A stretch of 64,000 nt of DNA from Ctenosaura bakeri (lineage: Eukaryota > Chordata > Lepidosauria > Squamata > Iguanidae). Below are positions 57,376 through 64,000 of the stretch, one piece after another (within the stretch, counting starts at the first letter, position 1; each line of letters opens with the position of its first letter). Below the pieces are notes generated by a model, which saw only the letters and a program-made list of their open reading frames with translations, searched no databases and had not been told where the DNA came from. The stretch is from the NCBI GenBank assembly GCA_948474755.1, contig CAOLHI010001814.1, positions 1 through 64,000 of the forward strand, given 5' to 3'. The position numbers were made by a program, and so were the translations under genes.

Positions 57376-60300
57376 CTGGAGGAAAACACAAATATCTGCT
57401 CAGGAACTGTATACCTATAGCTGTTGTTGTTAAGTACCTTCAAGTTAACTCTGGCTTATGGCCATCCTATCATTGGGGTTTCTTGGCAAGATTTATTGGG
57501 TGCAAGTTCTTTTACTCCTTATGTTCACTTCAAGTGATTATTATGTGTTGTCAGAAAGCTTTCTGTAATTGAAAAAGATATTGACTTTGATTAATCAACT
57601 TCCTTCAACTGAGGATGCTACTTATATGCAATAGTTTAGGTTTATCCTTTACTATGCCTCCAAATAAGAACAAAAATACAGAGATGGAAAGAGTATTCAA
57701 ATTCTTGGGGGGGGGACTTGAATATTTGAAGATTCCAGAGGGGCTCTCTAGATCCTCATTTATTTCCCCCTCCTGATATTTCATGAAAGGCAGGGGGACA
57801 GCAGGAAAGGATCCTGAAAGTCTATAGAAGTTTGATTTCCCCTCCCCATATTCAGTGGCAGATTGCCAGTCCAAACATGAGAACATCCTTGAAGCCTCAA
57901 GTCTCCAGATCTGACATGATTTCCCCAAATTCTCCTGAAATCATATGATGGTTGGGAGTAGAGTCAGGAAAAGATCCTGGAAGGCTATTACCTCATCAAC
58001 CTCAGATAACTTCCCCAATAGCCTCCCAACATCACATGTGGGAAGCTGAGAGGGAATCTCCCCACGCACACACATCCTGTGAAACCTCTTTGAAAAGAAC
58101 ACCGCTTGCAAAGATTTCTAATGGTGGGTAGAAAACTGGTTAAATTATTTATTCTGACTTCCAGGAGTGAGTAATGTAACAGCACATTCTCCCCATTTTC
58201 TTAAAAAAAATCTTAGACAACTAAGCCTGTATATCTCATTACACATGTACAGAGTTTACAGCTTAGCTAAAACTTGGCATAATGACCAGCAAATGTGTCC
58301 CTGCTGCATGTGTACATATTTTACAGCACAGATAAAATGTTTCCTTCTAGATATCGTACCCTCCTGATCTGAAATTTTTCCTTCGGAACATAGAAGACAT
58401 TCATAGCAACAAAATAGCTTCCCTTCAATCTTCACCTTACTAGAGCCTGCGTTACACTTGTCGTTGCACATGGAAATGGGCTGGGTCTGTCAAGAAATAG
58501 AAAGAGAATATTTTGACATAAAGAATTATGGTTGAATATTATTCTCTTTTTTTGCTGTGCAGAGTACTATGCTTCTGTTGTGTAGAGACAATTTGGGATG
58601 TAAAGGGGCATTTGAGCATATCACTAGCGTCATTTGCTCAGCCTATATATCCTTATATTTACAGGTCAAAGTTCTTAGGGATAGAAATCATGTAGCAGGA
58701 TTAAACATGGGAAAAAAAAAACCTTACAAATAATTTTCTTCTAGGTTCATGGCTATGCTGAACATACTGACGTCCACCATAGGTTCAAAGCAGTATTTGA
58801 CCTAACTTTACTGCATCTAAATTTTCAAAGAAGCCACTTCTGCACAAGGGCAACTGGTGGTTTCTATGTCATTGTGATGGTTAATCCACTCCTAATTTCA
58901 GTGAACACTAGGAGCTATCAAACACATGCAAAATTATGCCCAAAATGGATTGAGTACCTTGGATAGGCCTTTTAGAATTTGGACTAAAATGCAGAGTACA
59001 TTCATGAGTTTTCAGCTATCAGCAAATAAAGGCATTATCACTGTTTTGGCAAATTCAGGCAGTATAATTTTACACACACACACACATCATTATTCAATGC
59101 ATGATGAAATATGGACTGGGCCTACCTGGTTGAATGTTTGAGACCAGGTAATATCATCTGCAGAAATGCTCAAAAGCTTCTCTGGGGAAGATGTGGGGTC
59201 CAATTTTCCAACTTTGATCCTCAAAAAGGATTCATTTGAGACTATGACCCAGTTGATGATGTCAAAACCAGCTTCTATTTCCCCATTCTCATTAAAGGAA
59301 ATCTTTTCTCCAGCACTGTTGTTGAAGGAGACACTTCTAAGAAAGTGAAGAAGCTAAAAAGAATCAAAACAAGGCATTTTTTTCATATGGATCCCTAACC
59401 ATCATGTTTACAACCTGTATAAGCAAATCTGGTGATTTCAGATGCTGTCAGGTCTTCTCCACCCTCATGTTCCTCAATAACAGACTGCTCTATTCATTCC
59501 TCAAGAACAGACTGCTCTTCTCTATAGGTGTGAATGAACAGGCTTGTAGAACTCAATTGCTTTTTTTTATTACAATTTTTGAAGATTTAGAATTATTCCC
59601 TTTTCCAATTTCTATTCTATGTTTAATACGTCTGGGCATTGTGCCATTCTCTTCCTATGGATGAGTTTCCTCTTCTTACTATTTTCTCTTTTCTGTGGGT
59701 GCATTCATTTTTCATGTTTTTAGGCTACTTTGGTGTGTTTTTATTGTTTTATCATTGTTTTTCCATTGTTCACACATTACTTTTTCTTATATTTCGGAAA
59801 TGGAAAGTAAATAGTTACATTTGTGAAGGCACTGTGGTTGCTGCTGTGTGCCTTCAAGTCATTTCTGACTTAAGAAGACCCTAAGGCAAATCTATCCTGG
59901 GGTTTTCTTGAGCTGAGAGTGTGTGATGCATCTAAGATCACTCAGTGGCTTTCCTTGGCTGAGTGGAGAATCAAGCCTTGGTCTCCAGAGTTTTAGACAA
60001 CACTCAAACCACTGCACCACTCTTGCTTTTTTACATCATGCTGGCTCTCAAAGGCATTATACCTTTTACTATAAACCCAGTATTTCAACTCTTCTTTTTA
60101 TAGGCCCTTTTTGCATGTTACCTGTTTGTGCGATGGGGGAGGGCATCTCGCACGAGAAGCCCCGTTTGAAACGCTGCCGCTTCCCCCTCCTTCCTACCGC
60201 AGGTTGCTTCCTGTTTGCGTGACCGTCGCGCTAGCGCCCCTTCCTTCCTTCCTTAGCTCAGTATGGGAGTTGTAGGCTGCGCTGGGGGAGGAAGCACGAC

Positions 60301-62796
60301 CTGCCCAGCTTGCCGACGCAGGTAAGTGCGCGAGGGCACCGCGAGCATTGCGCGAGCGTGGGGCATTTTTGGCTTAAAGCCAAAAATAAAAAAATGCGCC
60401 CGCGCCCCACTTCAGCCTCGTGAGCGCTGCGCAAGTGGGAGTGCGTCATACAGAGCAGTGCTCCCATTTGTGTGGCACTCAAGGGGCACTCGCGCTAAAA
60501 AAAAACACATGTGAAAAGGTCAATAGTCACAGCCAGACAATGTGCTGTTCTGAGCACCTTCATGACATAAGTCTGGTGGCAACTACCAGTTACACATCAA
60601 AGACAGAAGATTGGACAAGAATATGGGAAACTGGAGCAGACCTAAAACTCAGAGGTCAGTATTGCAGTCTTGGCAGAGATTCCACAACCTACACAGAACA
60701 GAATAGTTTGTTACATATTCTTCTACACAGTGTGTGTATGACATTACCTTCCAAAGCTGGTGAGTCAGTAGTATCTTTCTGCTATCATCAGCTCTTGCTC
60801 TGAGATGGAATCTGGATGAAAGCATGGCTTGCAAAGCATGGGCCACAGCATAAACTGCATTGTAGACACTGTAGCTCTGGCCAGTGATACTCATTTCAAA
60901 AACAGAACTGGGGAGAGTTTCCAATTTCTCCTCCCCAGTACAAGTAGTTGCAATGTTCTCATTTAAAGCAGCACTAGAGAAGGAGCATTGAAATGCCTGT
61001 TCCCAAAATACGTTCATAAAGCGGTCTTCTTTTTCTGAAGTGGGGTTCCTTGTCTGAAGAAATTCCTGGAATCCTCCTATATTCTTAGAGGGAACCGCAA
61101 AGGAGATTGCACCATGGAGGAAGTTTAGGTTAACAGCTCTTGCAAAGGGAACTGATGTGAATTCCATCTGGGCTGTCATAATCCAGACTTTGCCCCTTCC
61201 TGAAATGTCATGATAATTATCAAGGCTAGAGAGGAGTATAAACAATAACATGTTCTGATTCTCTCCGTGTATGATCACAACGGTGGCGGTTCTTCTTATC
61301 ATTGCCTCATAGACTTTAGAATTGGCCTCTACCATATACCAAATGTGTGTGGAAAAGGTCACTAGAGGGAGTTCTTGTATAAAGTCAAAGCAAACACCTT
61401 TCTTGGAAAATACAGAAAGTATGTTGTGTATGAACCTTTCACCACTGTCAGTAGGTAGATACACCACTCCAACCCAGGTCCAGTCAAAATGCAAGAGCAA
61501 CTGGAGGATCCCCTCATTCTGATGGCGATCATTTGGGAACATCCCATGAAAAAAAGCTGCTTGCTTATTTTTATTGGCCATTGGGGCAGGTCCATATATC
61601 AGCTTAAAAAAGGGAAGCATATAACAAGATTATAGGATAGATTTCCAAAATTCTTATGTCTTTATTTTACTTTGTGTACATAATGATAGAAACATTAAAT
61701 TCTAATGCCTGTCCCCACTGATCATAGTCTTTTGGCCTTGGACAGACCAAAAGACTTTACCGGGTTAGCTGAAGGACAGGAACAAATCACCTCCCCTATG
61801 ATATACACAAAACCTGACAGGATTGACAATGGAATCTTTTAACACAGGCAATGGACGAACTTCCTTCCCTGAATTTGCTGGTGGTAGGGAACTCTGACAT
61901 CAGAGGGCAAGTGTAGAGGTGTCTGCTCCAATACTTCTTCCATTCCAGTAAAGTCACCTAAGGCAGTTGTCTCATTTCTCCTTATTAGAGATTTCCACTG
62001 GGAGTTTTGTTTTAAATGACTCTGAAAAATTATGAAACAAAGGGCCCTATTACACTGTTACAGTGCCCATCATTCCACTATAAGTGCAATGGAAACATCC
62101 TATGAAATACTGGGGTTTTTAGTTTAGTGAGGCCTAAGAGCTCTTTGGCTGAGAATTCTAAATGCCCCTCTCTAAACTGCAAAACCCAGGATTCCATAGA
62201 ATGTTGTCATGGCGGTTAAAGTGGAATAACAACACTATAATACTGTTGTGTGATAGAGCAGAAAGAGCTGTTCATATTGGTACGTATGCATAAGAAATAA
62301 CCTGTGTCACTAATATTCTTTGAAAACCTACTGACAGAGAATGATAGTTTTTGTTAGTCACATCTCATCTAGAAACAGTATAAAATGCTATTTCTTTCCT
62401 TATGGCATGCTGGCTTCTAGCGTCAAACCATATTAAAGGAGTTTAAATGGCCAAAAAGTTATGTATGAGTAGGTTCTCTTCGTATCATCATGAGCTCTTC
62501 TCACCTGTGGAATCTTGTAAAGGTTTAGAACGTCTGCCACAAATTGACTGAGGAGGGGGCTAGGCCCCATAATAACAGATACTGCATAGTCCTGGCCATC
62601 ACACATGTAGTTAGGAATGAATCGGTCATTGATAGAGACAAGCTCCAGGGAAGTGCGATAGGCCCATTCTGCCAAGAAATAGTTGTTATAGATATGGAAG
62701 CCAAGGGTGACATTAGGTAAGAAATGGTGGTTTTCATTGATCTTCTCGATAGCAAATACCAAGGCCAGGATTTGCTGGTAGTTTTGATAAAAGTAT
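56477..62796 (-). CDS. V2R-D: divergent vomeronasal type-2 receptor, exons 2-6 (5' end outside window)
   Basis: Exons: 62796-62505, 61602-60748, 59353-59126, 58486-58360 and 57375-56477; 2401 coding bases, all GT/AG with the phases of A-C. The sequence differs clearly from A-C throughout (for example [13 protein letters not shown] for [13 protein letters not shown]), so it is an older lineage of the same family. The frame is intact in all five exons. No exon 1 candidate was found between 62797 and 64000, so it is inferred to lie beyond the window. Confidence 0.92.
57418..57500 (+). mobile_element. MIR-like SINE, 5' part, in V2R-D intron 5
   Basis: TGTTGTTGTTAAGTACCTTC and GGGGTTTCTTGGCAAGATTT match the first third of the SINE at 59831-60035. 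The rest of intron 5 (to 58359) shows nothing. Confidence 0.55.
58360..58486 (-). CDS. V2R-D exon 5 (cysteine-rich linker)
   Basis: 127 bp. [19 protein letters not shown] then [17 protein letters not shown]; acceptor TTGACAG, donor GTACGA. Cysteine spacing as in the family. Confidence 0.92.
58487..59125 (-). other. V2R-D intron 4
   Basis: 639 bp; short (AC)n run at 59071-59086. Nothing else seen. Confidence 0.8.
59126..59353 (-). CDS. V2R-D exon 4 (end of Venus-flytrap domain)
   Basis: 228 bp, phase 0. [34 protein letters not shown], ending TFNQ before GTAGGC. Confidence 0.92.
59831..60035 (+). mobile_element. MIR-like SINE in V2R-D intron 3
   Basis: GTGTGCCTTCAAGTCATTTC, GACTTAAGAAGACCCTAAGG, GGTCTCCAGAGTTTTAGACA and CTCAAACCACTGCACCAC in the standard order. 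Confidence 0.7.
60103..60521. mobile_element. GC-rich non-autonomous DNA transposon in V2R-D intron 3
   Basis: 419 bp; ends GGCCCTTTTTGCATG and CATGTGAAAAGGTC; internal hairpin ATTTTTGGCTTAAAGCCAAA at about 60364, the same motif as in 38137-38567. Flanking ATA/AAT is imperfect. Confidence 0.75.
60748..61602 (-). CDS. V2R-D exon 3 (Venus-flytrap core)
   Basis: 855 bp, 285 codons. [14 protein letters not shown] start; [72 protein letters not shown]; ends HQLWK before GTAATG. Intact. Confidence 0.94.
61603..62504 (-). other. V2R-D intron 2
   Basis: 902 bp; contains a degenerate fold-back MITE (62043-62260). Nothing else seen. Confidence 0.8.
62043..62260. mobile_element. Degenerate fold-back MITE in V2R-D intron 2
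   Basis: Inverted arms: CATCCTATGAAATACTGGGG versus CCCAGGATTCCATAGAATGT, and GGCCTAAGAGCTCTTTGGC in the centre as in the copies at 33873 and 54141. The ends have decayed. Confidence 0.7.
62505..62796 (-). CDS. V2R-D exon 2 (Venus-flytrap, N-terminal part)
   Basis: 292 bp after acceptor [58 protein letters not shown], ending KIPQ before GTGAGA. Confidence 0.92.
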
Positions 62797-63180
62797 CTAT
62801 AAAGAGAGTTAGAATCTGTGTAACAGTCCACCTGCTTCAAGATCTGGAACTTATTATGTCAAAAAGTGCTATTGTTCATGATAGACATTGGACACAAATA
62901 GACAGTCATGCTCTCATGCCTCATATGTCTTTTTATTGGTCATTAGCATTCCCATCATTCCTCTGAACTGGCCAACTTTCTACTCACTCTCTCAAGCACT
63001 CCACCCCACCAAGTAAAATATTCTAGAATCATTGTCACATGTTCTGTTTATCTCAGGTGGGAGGTTCAGGTGGAAATAGGAACTGTGAAAGTGCACTTGT
63101 TTGGAGTGTTGAAGAACTCCATTGATGAACCTCTGTTCTTTATACCTGAAGCCGTTAATATCACTCGGTTTAGGTGCTGG
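62797..63180. other. Start of V2R-D intron 1 region, no exon seen
   Basis: No signal-peptide exon resembling exon 1 of A-C was found on the minus strand here or further to 64000. Confidence 0.5.
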
Positions 63181-63184
63181 TGAG

Positions 63185-63695
63185 AGCCAGTGGGGTGTAG
63201 TGGCTTGAGCATTTCATTATGATCCTGAATACCAGAGTTTAATTCCCCAATCAGCCATGGAAACCCACTGTTTGAGCTTGGATATTTCAGTCCCTTTCCA
63301 CACCTTACCTCTTTCCTCCACAGGGGTGTGGGGATCATGCGAGCAGCCTCTTGCGAGAGGCTCTTGTGTCCCCGCTGCTTTGGCTTTGCATCTGCTTCCC
63401 GCTGGTTGGCAGGCAGTGTGAGGTCTCCACCTCTTCCTTTCACAGCACAGCCGGGCATTTTCCAAGACCGGTCCTGGCAGCATCATGCAATTGTGAGGAC
63501 ATCATCTGAAATGCTCATTGCAATCGCATGATGTTCCAGAGGCCCTTTCACATGGCAAATGCCGTACGAAAAGGGCCTCACACACTCTTAGCTCCAGAAA
63601 AAAACATGATAGATTAAGCTTAAAGTTGCCAGTAGGGGACTGAGAAAACCACTTTAGAGTATTCCTTGCCTAAGCAATTAATGGTGTTGCTATAA
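63185..63695 (-). mobile_element. MIR-like SINE interrupted by a MITE
   Basis: GGGGTGTAGTGGCTTGAGCA and CAGCCATGGAAACCCACTG on the left continue after the MITE (63290-63577) as TCACACACTCTTAGCTCCAG. Opposite orientation to the copy at 35433. Confidence 0.65.
63290..63577. mobile_element. Non-autonomous DNA transposon of the GGCCCTTT family, TSD TCA
   Basis: 288 bp; ends GTCCCTTTCCACACC and ACGAAAAGGGCC; flanked by TCA (63287-63289 and 63578-63580). Its interior is a shortened version of 38137-38567. Confidence 0.8.
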
Positions 63696-64000
63696 ATCGA
63701 CAGGCAACTTGAAGTACCTGTACATATACTGTATATGAAGAAGTGAGTTTATATACATGGAAACTCATGTTAAAGAAAAGCTAGCTAATCTTAAAGATGC
63801 TGCTAGGTTACTTTCTTCCTTCCCCCTCTCTTCCTCCTTTTTATCCATGCATGAAGTAGGCCAACAGCAATATGGCAGCTTGGACTATCTGTTCATAGCA
63901 GTGTAGCTTCACTATACCTGTTTATTAAAAAGCATTACTTTAAAAGAAATCTCACGTAAGAGAGGCATTAACTACTCAGAGTTTATTTCCTGGGCTGCAT

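Noticed and set aside
62797..64000. Search for exon 1 of V2R-D
   Set aside because: No signal-peptide frame followed by a CxxxDPPP-like segment and phase-2 donor was found on the minus strand; it probably lies beyond the window.
1..64000. CRISPR arrays, prokaryotic operons, tRNA or rRNA genes
   Set aside because: No regularly spaced direct repeats, ribosome-binding-site gene strings or structured RNA genes were seen; the window is vertebrate DNA with introns and LINEs.

Overview
This is animal genomic DNA, almost certainly from a squamate reptile (a lizard; a snake is less likely). The coding content is a tandem array of vomeronasal type-2 receptor genes (V2R, family C GPCRs), all on the minus strand. 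The repeat content is CR1 and L1 LINEs, a DIRS/Ngaro-like tyrosine-recombinase relic, hAT and fold-back MITEs, MIR-like SINEs and ERV solo LTRs. The species cannot be named from the sequence.

Four V2R genes were assembled exon by exon from GT/AG splice sites and conserved phases. V2R-A (16622 to 7855), V2R-B (34758 to 25857) and V2R-C (51793 to 43934) are complete six-exon genes predicting about 865, 889 and 884 residues. V2R-D (62796 to 56477) shows exons 2-6; its exon 1 must lie beyond position 64000. A, B and C are close paralogues repeated every ~18 kb; D is more divergent. The first ~540 bases match the 5' flanks of A, B and C, so another V2R copy ends just before the window.

Layout: 1-7850 holds the spacer downstream of A, with a DIRS-like relic, L1 pieces and a hAT element. 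7855-16740 is V2R-A, with a solo LTR in intron 1. 16741-25850 is the paralogous spacer, with a CR1 interrupted by an L1 and a MITE, a longer DIRS-like relic, an L1 RT piece and a perfect 41-bp palindrome. 25503-34970 is V2R-B, with a leftover exon-6 fragment and two exon 5 copies. 34971-43950 is a spacer with MITEs, an LTR-like repeat and a 2.6-kb CR1 whose 3' end supplies the stop codon of V2R-C. 43934-51990 is V2R-C, with a solo LTR and a hAT element in introns. 51990-56476 has a deleted solo LTR and a relic V2R exon 5. 56477-62796 is V2R-D, followed by SINE and MITE sequence.

Each gene encodes the usual V2R modules: signal peptide and start of the ectodomain (exon 1), Venus-flytrap ligand-binding domain (exons 2-4), nine-cysteine linker (exon 5 and start of exon 6) and seven-helix domain (exon 6). 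By family knowledge these are pheromone or kairomone receptors of the vomeronasal organ. The array shows ongoing birth, death and reshuffling: a lost start codon in A, duplicated exons and mosaic structure in B, a transposon-derived C-terminus in C, and a dead exon between C and D.
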